From the NCBI GenBank assembly GCA_942491145.1, contig CALOBC010000017.1, positions 806,001-870,000 of the forward strand: a stretch of DNA of 64,000 bases, given 5' to 3'. The position numbers were made by a program, and so were the translations under genes. Shown one piece after another: positions 1 through 8,709 of this stretch. Below the pieces are notes generated by a model, which saw only the letters and a program-made list of their open reading frames with translations, ran no database searches and was not told where the DNA came from. Every line of letters starts with the position of its first letter. The first letter of the stretch is position 1. Source of the DNA: CAXQUZ01 sp942491145. Its GTDB lineage: Bacteria; Myxococcota_A; UBA796; UBA2385.

Positions 1-795
1 CCGGTGACCTTCGGCGACGGGGCCCTCGATGTGCGGGGCAGCGAGGTTCGTGGACTGGACGGTGTCTTCACCCTGCGGGAGGGGCGCTGGTCCCTCGTCT
101 CCGACGCCGGGCGGGTGCGGTGGTCCCTCGGTGGGCTGGATCTGTCGAAGATGGTGTCGCTGGCCGGCTCTCCCGAGGGCATTGGCGGCATCTTGCGGGG
201 CGAGGGCACGGTCGAGGTGGGCGTCGAGGGAGGGGAGCTGACCGTGCGCGGCGGCACGGGGGAGGCCCACATCATCGACGGCCGCTTGTTGGCCATCCCG
301 CCCTTCGGCGCGATGAAGCGGGACACCTCGGGCGAGACGGGCGATGACCAGCTTGATCTGCGGTACCGGTTGGGGCCCAGGGGCGTGCGCTTTCCCGAGC
401 TGTTCGTGGACCTCGGGCCGGTGCGGTACACCGGCGCCGGGGAGGTGCGCTGGACCGGGGGCGTGGACGTGCAGTTGGAGGGTGGGGCGCGCCCCGGAGA
501 GCGGGCCCGTCCGTCCGATCTGGCGGCCCGGCTGGTGGCCTGGAACATCCGCGGCACGCTGCAGGACCCCCAGATGCAGGCCTTGCCGCTCGGCATCGAC
601 ACCCGCACCTTTGACCAGGTCACCACCGGCAACCGGGGGCAGCGAACGACCGAGGGACTGCCCGAGGGGAGTGTGCTCGGCGGTGCCCCCGAAGATGCCT
701 TGGATGAGATCCCCGAGGCCACTGGCGGCAACCTCGCGCCACCGCCTGCCTTCGACGATGTGCGGGACCTTGATGATGGGGAGGACGACTGGTGA
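1..795 (+). CDS. AsmA/GspN-like protein, C-terminal part (cut by window edge)
   Basis: The reading frame is open from the first base and ends at TGA 793-795, so the gene most likely begins outside the window; the GTG at base 4 is just the first possible start seen here. The 260-odd residues are beta-rich, with repeated short Gly-containing strands (L-L-A-I-P-P, F-P-E-L-F-V-D-L-G-P-V-R-Y) as in the C-terminal domain of AsmA-like and type II secretion GspN-like envelope proteins. The tail is Pro/Asp-rich and probably disordered. The next gene is convergent, one base away. The family call rests on pattern only; a generic envelope protein is the alternative. Confidence 0.5.
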   Translation, partial: PVTFGDGALDVRGSEVRGLDGVFTLREGRWSLVSDAGRVRWSLGGLDLSKMVSLAGSPEGIGGILRGEGTVEVGVEGGELTVRGGTGEAHIIDGRLLAIPPFGAMKRDTSGETGDDQLDLRYRLGPRGVRFPELFVDLGPVRYTGAGEVRWTGGVDVQLEGGARPGERARPSDLAARLVAWNIRGTLQDPQMQALPLGIDTRTFDQVTTGNRGQRTTEGLPEGSVLGGAPEDALDEIPEATGGNLAPPPAFDDVRDLDDGEDDW

Positions 796-796
796 C

Positions 797-2185
797 CTAC
801 TGCACCAGGACGTCGACAACCTGCCCGGAAATGACCTGTGCCAGGTGATCTTGGCCGTCTGCAGTCAGGTGGCAGGAGTCATGAAACCAAGCTGCACCGT
901 GGTCCGTGCCCGGGCCGAAGAGGCTGTCCAGATCGACGATGGAGACCCCCGGCTGGTCGGCAAAGCTGCGCACCACCTCTCGAAAGGCCTCGGGTGGGCG
1001 GCCAGGGTCCATGTCGAGCTCCAGCGCGGCAGCGAGGTCGGCGTGGGCCTGGTCGGGCTCGGTCAGCGCACGGCATTGGCCTCGCTCGAAGCGGGCGGCC
1101 GCGTAGAGCGGCGACGTCTCAATGGCGTGGGTCAGGTCATCGTCGGCCGCGGCACAGCCTTGAAGCGCGAGCCGGGCAGTGGCACGCTCCCAAGCAGCTT
1201 CACCCGCCCGGGTGCCGAGGAGCGCCGTGGCCGGACCGTGGATGGACAGCCAAGGTGGTTCTCGGTAGTTGGCGGGAACGGGCGCGAGCAGCACCGTGAT
1301 GCCCGGCCGTGACCCGAGCGCAGCCACCGCGGCGAGGTTGTCCCGATATCGAGCGAGCACCGCGCGGTAGATGGGATCCCGCCGGCGGGGGTGGTCGGTC
1401 AGGAGGTCGGCGGGAAGGGCCGCGTCACCGGCGGCGCGGATGCGGTGTTCCAGCACGTCGCGCACCAGTGCTCGCTGGCGGAGGGCTTCGTCCTGCACCC
1501 GGGCGGCGGGAACAGCCGTGGGCAGCGGACGACCGAGCAGCGTGCGCAAGAGCCGCTGGACGTGAAGGTCTTCGTAGGCGGCCGCCATGCCTTGCCAGTC
1601 GCGGTTGGCGCCCCACAGCGCCATGTTGTAGTTGAAGAACTCGTTGTTGCCGGAGTAGACGACGAAGATGGCGGGACCGAGGTCTGCGGCTTCGGTGGCG
1701 AGCTGGCGCACATGGTCGCTGCCAAACGACGCGCCGCCCAGGTTGATGACCTCTGCGGTGATGCCGAGGCCCTCCAGGTGGGCTTGAAGTCGACCGGGGA
1801 AGGTGCGGGCGGGGGTGCGTTCGACGGGCACTCCGAGGGCGGCGCTGCCACCGAGAGTGAAGACTCTCACGGTGTCTTCGGTCGGTCGAAGGTTGAATTC
1901 CACGTCCATCATGCGGCGGGACTGCACTTCGGCTCGGGGGGTGCGCACCCGCACCTGTCCGTTGACGTGGGTGCGCTCCAGCATCGGACCCACGTGTTGT
2001 CCCCGGGCCGACCGCCATGGCCCGTGCTCACCGACAATCTCGGGCGCGGGGGGGGCCATCCGACCGCTCCACCGCAGGCCGATCTCCAGCCCCAGCGGCA
2101 CCGACAGGCCCAGGGCCAGTGCAGCGAGGGGAAACCACCAGCGTCGGGAGCGGACAGCGGACAAGGGCTCCTCCCAGGTGGACAC
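797..2185 (-). CDS. membrane-anchored SGNH/GDSL hydrolase-like protein
   Basis: 462 residues. One N-terminal membrane segment (about residues 17-36) is followed by an SGNH-type fold. Visible blocks are G-G-S-A-A-L-G (block I, nucleophile Ser), the G-N-N-E-F-F-N block containing the Asn, and a late D-S-C-H-L-T segment supplying Asp/His. Between the Asn block and the Asp/His block lies a helical insert of roughly 200 residues. Such membrane-tethered SGNH proteins often add or remove O-acetyl groups on envelope polysaccharides; the substrate here is unknown. It converges on the AsmA-like gene and diverges from the helicase, sharing a 122-bp intergenic region. A related architecture occurs at 50822-51949. 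Confidence 0.7.
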   Translation of the reverse strand: MSTWEEPLSAVRSRRWWFPLAALALGLSVPLGLEIGLRWSGRMAPPAPEIVGEHGPWRSARGQHVGPMLERTHVNGQVRVRTPRAEVQSRRMMDVEFNLRPTEDTVRVFTLGGSAALGVPVERTPARTFPGRLQAHLEGLGITAEVINLGGASFGSDHVRQLATEAADLGPAIFVVYSGNNEFFNYNMALWGANRDWQGMAAAYEDLHVQRLLRTLLGRPLPTAVPAARVQDEALRQRALVRDVLEHRIRAAGDAALPADLLTDHPRRRDPIYRAVLARYRDNLAAVAALGSRPGITVLLAPVPANYREPPWLSIHGPATALLGTRAGEAAWERATARLALQGCAAADDDLTHAIETSPLYAAARFERGQCRALTEPDQAHADLAAALELDMDPGRPPEAFREVVRSFADQPGVSIVDLDSLFGPGTDHGAAWFHDSCHLTADGQDHLAQVISGQVVDVLVQ

Positions 2186-2307
2186 GGCGCAGGCAGGAGC
2201 GCAGCGGCCGCCAGTGTAGCGCTTGGCTGGTCCACAGCGTCCCGGGACCGTGGCCGTCGCCCCCCGGAGCCCCTATGCGGGAACCACATCTGGAATGCGG
2301 AGCCCCC

Positions 2308-4896
2308 ATGGACACCCCCAACGCCGAGACCCTTGAGGACATCATCCCAGAGAAGGGCTTTCCTGGCTCAGCTCAGGGCGAGACCGATGGTGTGCTGGAA
2401 GCCTTTATCGACTGGCACGAGGCCCGTGGCCTCACGCTCTACCCGCAGCAAGAAGAAGCCATTCTTGAGCTGTATAGCGGCAACCACGTCATTCTCGCGA
2501 CACCCACCGGCTCGGGCAAGTCGATGGTGGCGCGGGCGGTGCACTTCCTGGCGCTCGCCACCGGCAAGCGCTCCTGGTTCACCGCGCCCATCAAGGCCCT
2601 GGTCAGCGAGAAGTTCTTCAAGCTGTGTGAGGTCTTCGGCGCCGACAACGTGGGCCTGATGACCGGGGACGGCACGGTCAACCCGAAAGCCCCCATCATC
2701 TGTTGCACGGCGGAAGTGCTCGCCCAGGTGGCGCTGGCCGAGTGGGAAGAGACCTGGGCCGACTTTGTGGTGATGGACGAGTTTCACTACTACGGCGACC
2801 GCGACCGGGGCATGGCCTGGCAGCTACCGTTGTTGTTGTTGCCCCAGTCCCGCTTCTTGTTGATGTCGGCCACCCTCGGCGACACCCAAGTCATCGAGCG
2901 AGACCTCGAGGAGCGCACCGGTCGGCCGGTGGCCGTGGTCAAGGGGGGCGAGCGCCCGGTTCCGCTGGACTGGGCCTATGTCGAGACGCCGCTGCACGAC
3001 ACGGTCGCGAACTTGGTGCGGGGCGGGAAGGCGCCGGTGTATCTGGTGCACTTTACCCAAGCAGAGTGTGTCGAGAGTGCCCAGTCACTGCTGTCTCTTA
3101 ACCTTGCCGACAAAGAGGAAAAGCAAGCGGTGAAGTCCGAGCTGGGTGGGGTGCGGTTCGACACGCCCTTCGGCAAGGACCTCCGGCGGTTCTTGGAGTC
3201 TGGCATCGCCTTGCACCACGCGGGGCTGCTGCCCCGGTACCGTCTCGCCGTTGAAAAGCTGGCCCAGAAGGGCTTGCTGCGCGTCATTGTGGGCACCGAC
3301 ACCCTCGGCGTGGGCATCAATGTGCCGATCCGCACGGTGCTGTTCTCCCAGCTCTGCAAGTTTGACGGCGAGAAGGTCGGCCTGCTCACGGTTCGGGACT
3401 TCCGCCAGATCGCGGGCCGGGCGGGTCGAGCCGGCTTCGACACCATTGGCTACGTCCAGGTGCAAGCCCCGGCCCACATCATCGAGAATGCCCGGCTCGA
3501 AGCGAAAGCCAGCGCCACCGCCGGCAAGAAGAAGCGCTTCGTGCGCCGCAAGCAGCCCAGCTTTGGCTACAAACACTGGGATCACGAGATCTACGAGCGC
3601 CTGCGGGACGCCCCGCCAGAGCCACTGGAACCCGTGATGGACGTGCACCACGGCATGATGCTCACGCTGATGCAGCGGGCCGAGAGCCGTGAGCGGGGTG
3701 GCGAGGTGGTCGGGTTCGGCGGTGGGTACCGCATGGCCCTCGACATCATCTCTCGGTGCCACCTCAGCCGCCGGGGCAAGACCGAAGCGATCGAAGGTGC
3801 GCGCCGGGCCCTCAAGGATCTCGAACAGGGAGGCATTCTGCGACGGGTGCAGCCTGAACCCCCAAAGCGTTGCGGCACCGTCAAGGTGGAGGGGGACCTC
3901 CAGCGAGACTTCTCCATCAACACCGCCCTCGGGCTGTGGCTGGTGGAAGCCATCGACGATCTGGACCCCGCACAAGAGTCCTACGCCACCGACGTGTTGT
4001 CGCTGGTGGAAGCTATTCAGGACCAGCCTCGCACCGTGCTGCGTGCGTTCGCGCGGGCCATCAAGGGGCGGATGGTGGGCGAGATGAAGGCGGCCGGCAT
4101 TCCCTACGAGGAACGCATGGCCAAGCTGGACGACGTGACCTACCCGAAGCCCAACGCGGAGTGGATCTACACCCACTTCAACGCATGGACGAGCCTTCAC
4201 CCTTGGGTGAGCGCGGAGAGCATCGCGCCCAAGGGGGTGGTGAGCACCATGCTCGAGAACTGGGCCGGCTTCGTCGAGACGGTGAACGAGTACGGCTTGG
4301 CCCGGTCCGAGGGTGTGTTTCTGCGGTACCTGTCGGGGGTCTGGCGGTGCTTGACCCACACGGTCCCCGAAGCGGCGATGGACGACCAGCTCTTGGAGAT
4401 CGCGGAGTGGCTGCGGGCCCTCATCGTGCGTGCGGACAGCTCGCTGCTCACGGCTTGGGAACAGCTCCAGGCGGGTGCAGAGGTGGTGGTGGAGCCAGGC
4501 GCGGCCAAGGTGGACATCTCCGCCGACCCACGGGCATTTCGAGCACGGGTGCGCGCCGAGGTGCATGTGTTGTTGCGGGCCGTGTCCCTGGAAGACTGGG
4601 ACGAAGCGGCACTGCTGGCCAGCACCGACCCCGAAGCGTGGACCGCCAGGGACCTGGAAGCGCAGTTCTCTGGGTTTGTCGATCGGTACGGCTATTTGCC
4701 GCGCTTTGACCATCGGGCCCGGCTCGCCAACAACACAGCGGTGCACAAGACCGGGCCGCACCAGTGGCGGGTCGAGCAAGTGCTGGGGGATGACGAGGAC
4801 GACCGCGAGTTCAGCCTGCTCTGTCAGGTGGACTTGCGCGAAGACACTGATCCCGACGGGCGCATCGTCACCTTGGTTGAGGTGGTGGGCGCCTGA
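2308..4896 (+). CDS. Ski2-like DEAD/DEAH-box helicase with DUF3516-type C-terminus
   Basis: 862 residues from ATG 2308, chosen because GGAG lies 5 nt upstream; the open frame extends further up but overlaps the divergent gene. Superfamily 2 motifs: Walker A A-T-P-T-G-S-G-K-S (about residues 63-72), D-E-F-H (about 157), S-A-T-L-G-D (about 187) and Q-I-A-G-R-A-G-R-A-G (about 366). The last is typical of Ski2/Mtr4-type RNA helicases. The C-terminal 400 residues match the bacterial DUF3516 layout as I recall it. Likely an ATP-dependent RNA (or DNA) unwinding enzyme in the cytoplasm; no partner gene is evident in the neighbourhood. A long antisense ORF inside it is a GC artefact. Confidence 0.9.
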   Translation: MDTPNAETLEDIIPEKGFPGSAQGETDGVLEAFIDWHEARGLTLYPQQEEAILELYSGNHVILATPTGSGKSMVARAVHFLALATGKRSWFTAPIKALVSEKFFKLCEVFGADNVGLMTGDGTVNPKAPIICCTAEVLAQVALAEWEETWADFVVMDEFHYYGDRDRGMAWQLPLLLLPQSRFLLMSATLGDTQVIERDLEERTGRPVAVVKGGERPVPLDWAYVETPLHDTVANLVRGGKAPVYLVHFTQAECVESAQSLLSLNLADKEEKQAVKSELGGVRFDTPFGKDLRRFLESGIALHHAGLLPRYRLAVEKLAQKGLLRVIVGTDTLGVGINVPIRTVLFSQLCKFDGEKVGLLTVRDFRQIAGRAGRAGFDTIGYVQVQAPAHIIENARLEAKASATAGKKKRFVRRKQPSFGYKHWDHEIYERLRDAPPEPLEPVMDVHHGMMLTLMQRAESRERGGEVVGFGGGYRMALDIISRCHLSRRGKTEAIEGARRALKDLEQGGILRRVQPEPPKRCGTVKVEGDLQRDFSINTALGLWLVEAIDDLDPAQESYATDVLSLVEAIQDQPRTVLRAFARAIKGRMVGEMKAAGIPYEERMAKLDDVTYPKPNAEWIYTHFNAWTSLHPWVSAESIAPKGVVSTMLENWAGFVETVNEYGLARSEGVFLRYLSGVWRCLTHTVPEAAMDDQLLEIAEWLRALIVRADSSLLTAWEQLQAGAEVVVEPGAAKVDISADPRAFRARVRAEVHVLLRAVSLEDWDEAALLASTDPEAWTARDLEAQFSGFVDRYGYLPRFDHRARLANNTAVHKTGPHQWRVEQVLGDDEDDREFSLLCQVDLREDTDPDGRIVTLVEVVGA

Positions 4897-5252
4897 AGCA
4901 AAGGATCACGACTTGCGCAGCTGGCCGTTGGCTGCGGCGGGGCTTCGGTCCCTCCGCGACAAAGGGTGACAACCCGGTACAAGGTTGGACGATAGCCGGT
5001 GGCCGCCGACGCGACCGGAGGGGTCTGCGGGGGCAACGATGCCCTGGTTGAGGCCACTGTGGCCCAGGGCGCGTCCGCTGTGGTGGGCCACAGGGTACCC
5101 AACGGTGCACCGATCCCAACACACAACTGGGTCCTCCCTCCGTCGTCACCACCGTGCCACACAATCGGCTGCGGCTGGGCTCAAGGTGCGGAGTGAGGGA
5201 CCGACTGCCGGGTGTCCTCTGCGGCGGTTGAGATGCGAATCTATTGGAGTCC
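4897..5252. other. 356-bp gap between helicase and stress protein
   Basis: No convincing gene. The only clear structure is an inverted repeat, listed separately. Several short open frames cross the gap but none has a ribosome binding site with a plausible protein. Confidence 0.6.
5057..5093. repeat. inverted repeat, 10-bp perfect stem
   Basis: CTGTGGCCCA at 5057-5066 pairs perfectly with TGGGCCACAG at 5084-5093 across a 17-nt spacer. No T-tract follows, so a standard intrinsic terminator is unlikely. An operator or mRNA hairpin upstream of the stress-protein gene is possible. Confidence 0.5.
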
Positions 5253-6182
5253 ATGATGAGTGGGTCGAGTCCCTCGACGGAAACAAATCGCCAAGCACCC
5301 TTCCCAAAGGTGCTGGTCATGCTGGGACTGGACCACCGGGACCAGTCTGTGCTCGATGCCCTAGAACTCGGCGCTGAGGCGCTCGGGGCGGCCGACGTCC
5401 ATGTCTGCCACGTCTCCAACCGGGATCCGCTGCCGCCCTTGCTGGCGAGCCTTGGCCAAGCTGCAGTGCCCTCGGCTCCTCCCGAGCTGCAAGCCGCTGT
5501 GGATCGGCTGCGCGAGACCTTCGGTACCCGGCGGGTGGTGCACAGCCACCACCTGATCGGTCCGCCCGAGGTGGTGCTGAGCGACATCATCGAGAAGCTG
5601 GACGTGGACCTTGTCATCATGGGCCGCAACCCTGCGGTCGATGGCCAGCCCGGCTGGGGATCGGCACGGCGAAAGCTCCTTCGGCTCACCACCTGCAGCG
5701 TGTTGGTGGTCCCCCATGGCACCGCACTGAACCTGGACCGGATCGTGTGTGGTCTTGACTTTAGTGACTTTGCAAAGACGGCGCTCAGTGTGGCTTGTCG
5801 TCTGGGCACCGGCGTGGACGCGGTCTACCAGTATGACCCCTCGGCGGTGTCGGATGGGGGACAGAAGCGGGAAGACTTTCGGGAGAAGGTCGCCAATGCA
5901 GCGGAGCGCCACCTCGCCGAGAATGTCCTGGTGGACAGTAGTCCCGGCTTTGCACGGCCCAACTTGATCGTCCATCCGGGTGGCAAGGTCGCCGAAGTGT
6001 TGATTCGCTACGCTGGTGAAGCCCCCATCGTGATGGGCTCTCGGGGACTCAGCCCGCTGGCGGCGTTGTTGCTGGGTTCCAGTGCCGACCGCGTCGCAGG
6101 CCGTGCCTTGGGTCCGGTGCTGATTGTTCGCCGAAAGGGCGCTGTGTTGGGTCTCTTGGAGCGGCTGGTCCACCGCGGCTGA
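5253..6182 (+). CDS. tandem universal stress protein (UspA family)
   Basis: About 309 residues from ATG 5253; the next codon is also ATG, and GGAG at 5246-5249 suits 5256 equally. Two Usp-like halves. The second ends with the ATP-binding signature G-S-R-G-(9x)-G-S-S (near residues 260-275) followed by the strand V-L-I-V. The first half ends with a degenerate version (V-I-M-G-R-N...S-V-L-V-V), so ATP binding probably resides in the C-terminal half only. Tandem Usp proteins are cytosolic nucleotide-binding stress factors of mostly unknown client. It stands alone between two >150-bp gaps. Confidence 0.8.
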   Translation: MMSGSSPSTETNRQAPFPKVLVMLGLDHRDQSVLDALELGAEALGAADVHVCHVSNRDPLPPLLASLGQAAVPSAPPELQAAVDRLRETFGTRRVVHSHHLIGPPEVVLSDIIEKLDVDLVIMGRNPAVDGQPGWGSARRKLLRLTTCSVLVVPHGTALNLDRIVCGLDFSDFAKTALSVACRLGTGVDAVYQYDPSAVSDGGQKREDFREKVANAAERHLAENVLVDSSPGFARPNLIVHPGGKVAEVLIRYAGEAPIVMGSRGLSPLAALLLGSSADRVAGRALGPVLIVRRKGAVLGLLERLVHRG

Positions 6183-6336
6183 CGCCCGGTCGGCCGGCTA
6201 CTTCGGGCGGCAGCGCCTCGCCGGGTGAAGTCCTGCTGGCTTCCCCAACGGGGCGGACCAGAGCTTGCAACCGCTGGGATCTGCGGGGCACGGCTGGGTT
6301 CGGCTACAGTGGCGGCTCTCCCGAGTCCTATGGTCG

Positions 6337-7482
6337 ATGAGCTCTGTTCAGCCCAGCCCGCCCGCGCTCCGAGAGGGCACGGCACGAACCTCCCCGGAGG
6401 CGCTCATCGGTCAGCTGATCGACGGGCGCCTGCGGGTGCTGTCGTTGATCTCGCGCGGCAGCATGGGGGCCGTGTATCGGGCGGAGCAAGTCAACTTGGG
6501 TCGGGTGGTGGCGGTCAAGGTGGTGTCGCTGGACTCCGCCTATGTCGGGGCCGACGAACAGGCGTCCGCGGACCAGCGCTTCATGAACGAGGCGGCGACG
6601 CTGGCCCGACTGGCGGCCACGAACACCGTGCGCATCTATGACTTTGGTGTCTGGCGGGGTCGGCCCTACTTGGTGATGGAGTACATCGCCGGCCAGAACC
6701 TCGCGTCTGTGCTGCAACGGGAAGGCGCCCTGGCGCCGGAGCGGGCACTCGACATCGCGGTCCAGATCTGCCGTTCACTGCGAGAGGCCCACCGCATCGG
6801 GGTCATCCACCGGGACCTGAAGCCCGCCAACATCTTGGTGACTGTCGGCGAAGACGGTGAGCTGGTCAAGGTTGTGGACTTCGGCTTGGTCAAGGGTGTC
6901 GAAGACCAGTCCGAGACGACGTCGGCAGGGCGGCTGGTGGGCTCGCCCAACTACATGTCGCCGGAGCACATTCGGGAGGATCCGGTCGACCCGCGCTCGG
7001 ACATCTACAGCGTTGGGTTGTTGTTGTTCCGGATGCTCACCGGTCAGCTGCCCTTTGACCGTCAGGGCACCGTGGCGACCTTGGTGGCCCACTTGGAAGA
7101 CGAGCCGACACGGCTGGCCGACCGACTGCCGGACGGGGAGCACTTGCCCGAGGCCTTCGAGTGGACGGTCGCGACGTGTCTGAAGAAGGACCCTGACGAT
7201 CGCTTCGCCAGTGTGGACGAGTTCCGCAAGGCCCTGGAAGCGTGCCGGGCGGTGCTGGGCATGCCCGACGCGGCCCACGTGCAACCGCGCTTGGTGAATG
7301 GCCGGACGGTGCTGCCTGAGGGTGTCTTGGACTGGGGCGGGGGGCGTCCGACCGACCTGCCGCTCGAGGCCCCACCGCTGCCCAGCGCCCCGTCGCGGCT
7401 GCTCAAGCTGATGCTGGGCATGGTGGTCTTTGTGTTGTCGCTTGCGGTGGTGCTGCTGTTGTTGGATCCGGGGCCGGTCTGA
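6337..7482 (+). CDS. Hanks-type Ser/Thr protein kinase with C-terminal membrane anchor
   Basis: 381 residues from ATG 6337. All key kinase elements are present: glycine loop S-R-G-S-M-G-A-V-Y (about 37-45), Lys61 in V-A-V-K, catalytic H-R-D-L-K-P-A-N (His158, Asp160), D-F-G at Asp181, and the S-P-N-Y-M-S-P-E activation/APE region. After the kinase domain comes a Pro-rich linker, then one hydrophobic segment near the extreme C-terminus (about 358-377), giving a tail-anchored topology with no extracellular sensor domain. The MltA-like gene starts 14 bp downstream, suggesting co-transcription and a cell-wall-related role, which is inference. Confidence 0.92.
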   Translation: MSSVQPSPPALREGTARTSPEALIGQLIDGRLRVLSLISRGSMGAVYRAEQVNLGRVVAVKVVSLDSAYVGADEQASADQRFMNEAATLARLAATNTVRIYDFGVWRGRPYLVMEYIAGQNLASVLQREGALAPERALDIAVQICRSLREAHRIGVIHRDLKPANILVTVGEDGELVKVVDFGLVKGVEDQSETTSAGRLVGSPNYMSPEHIREDPVDPRSDIYSVGLLLFRMLTGQLPFDRQGTVATLVAHLEDEPTRLADRLPDGEHLPEAFEWTVATCLKKDPDDRFASVDEFRKALEACRAVLGMPDAAHVQPRLVNGRTVLPEGVLDWGGGRPTDLPLEAPPLPSAPSRLLKLMLGMVVFVLSLAVVLLLLDPGPV

Positions 7483-7496
7483 CCCTTCTCCTGCCG

Positions 7497-8582
7497 GTGT
7501 TGCTGTCCGGGGCGCTGGCGGGGCCGCTTCTTGGACCCGGGGGCACCCCCACGGGTCGGGAGATCGCAGCGTCGACGGTGTTCTCGCCGGCGGCCCCCGG
7601 CTGGGGGGCTGCAGTGGTGGGGGATGTGGGGGCACTGGCCGAGGTCGCGACGTCGTCCGCTCAATGGTTGCGGGCGTCTCGAGGGGTGCTGCCGTCGGCG
7701 ACGGCGGGGCTGCCCGCTGAGCTGGGCATCGACGTCGACCGCACGCTGTGGACCCTCGATCGCATCGCCGAGATTGTGCAGCAAGACGCTGTGTCGGGGG
7801 CCAACCGACTGCAGGACCCGGCCTTCGTGGAGGCGAACTTTGAGCTGTATTGGTGGGCGCCCGATGCGGTGGGGCAGCAGGCCGCTGGGCTCAAGGTCAA
7901 CACCGAGCGCATCCGCCTCACCCGCTACTACGTGACGCAAGTCGAGGGGCGGGCGGCCGCCGAAGGGCGCTGGAACACGGCGCTGTACGCAGATCCTGGC
8001 CCTGAGGCCCGCGTGCGCTTCACCAGGCCGGAGGTGGTGGGCGGCGCGTGGGCGGCCGGCGGGGCACAGCCGCTGGTCTGGCTCACCGAGGCCGATGTGT
8101 ACGAGGCGCAGCTCCAAGGCACCGTGGAGGTGCTGTTTCCCGACGGGCACAGGGCTCGCTTCAATGTCCACCAACACAACGGCAGACCATGGAAGCGCGG
8201 TGCATCTCGGGCATCCCAGCCGCGCTACTGGTACTTTCGGGCGGTGGACGATGTGTTGGGTTGGGGGGAGCCAGACGGCTGCGAAGCCTGCGGGAAGATC
8301 GTGCTGAAGCCCAATGTCGCGGTGGCCGGCGATGTTTGGAACCTGGGGCCTGGTCGGCTCATCTGGGTCGAGGCCACGGACGGCCCCCGACTGGTGGTGC
8401 TCGCGGACTCCGGTGGGGCGTTCGCGGCAAACCTGTTCCAGCTCGACTGGTACGGAGGGGCGTTTTCATCCCCGGATGCCCTGTACGCTGCGACGAAGGC
8501 CATTCCCGGGCGGGTGCGGGCGGGCTTCCTCGTGGCCAAGCCGCTGGCGGTCCCCGAAGTGGTGGCCCCAAGCGAGCGCTGA
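7497..8582 (+). CDS. MltA/3D-domain murein transglycosylase-like protein
   Basis: 361 residues; GTG 7497 is the first in-frame start after the kinase stop and gives a short hydrophobic leader (L-L-S-G-A-L-A-G), so it is probably exported. Mid-protein L-T-R-Y-Y-V resembles the MltA L-T-G-Y-Y-x-P motif. The C-terminus has a 3D-like pattern (A-D-S-G-G-A-F near 302-308, then Q-L-D-W-Y-G-G near 316) matching the aspartate-bearing end of MltA lytic transglycosylases. Expected to cleave or bind peptidoglycan glycan strands. Divergence from textbook MltA is considerable, so activity is unproven. It is linked to the membrane kinase upstream. Confidence 0.65.
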   Translation: MLLSGALAGPLLGPGGTPTGREIAASTVFSPAAPGWGAAVVGDVGALAEVATSSAQWLRASRGVLPSATAGLPAELGIDVDRTLWTLDRIAEIVQQDAVSGANRLQDPAFVEANFELYWWAPDAVGQQAAGLKVNTERIRLTRYYVTQVEGRAAAEGRWNTALYADPGPEARVRFTRPEVVGGAWAAGGAQPLVWLTEADVYEAQLQGTVEVLFPDGHRARFNVHQHNGRPWKRGASRASQPRYWYFRAVDDVLGWGEPDGCEACGKIVLKPNVAVAGDVWNLGPGRLIWVEATDGPRLVVLADSGGAFAANLFQLDWYGGAFSSPDALYAATKAIPGRVRAGFLVAKPLAVPEVVAPSER

Positions 8583-8668
8583 GGCTGAGGGTGCCCAGCT
8601 GGAGGGTGTCACCCTTGGTCTTGCGGTGGGTGCCGGGCCGGGCGGGCGTGGTTATCGGCGCGGGCACC

Positions 8669-8690
8669 GGTGCGTAGTTTGTTTCGCACC
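8669..8690 (+). promoter_or_regulatory. hairpin just upstream of PhyH gene
   Basis: GGTGCG (8669-8674) and CGCACC (8685-8690) can pair around a T-rich 10-nt loop, ending 19 nt before the PhyH start and just ahead of its GAGGAA ribosome site. It could shape translation or be an operator half-site pair. Weak evidence. Confidence 0.3.
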
Positions 8691-8709
8691 TGGCTTGTGA
8701 GGAACCACC

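Noticed and set aside
3085..4779. 564-codon open frame antisense to the helicase gene
   Set aside because: Mirror of a GC-biased gene; composition is His/Arg/Gly-rich with no motif, and the plus-strand helicase motifs are unambiguous.
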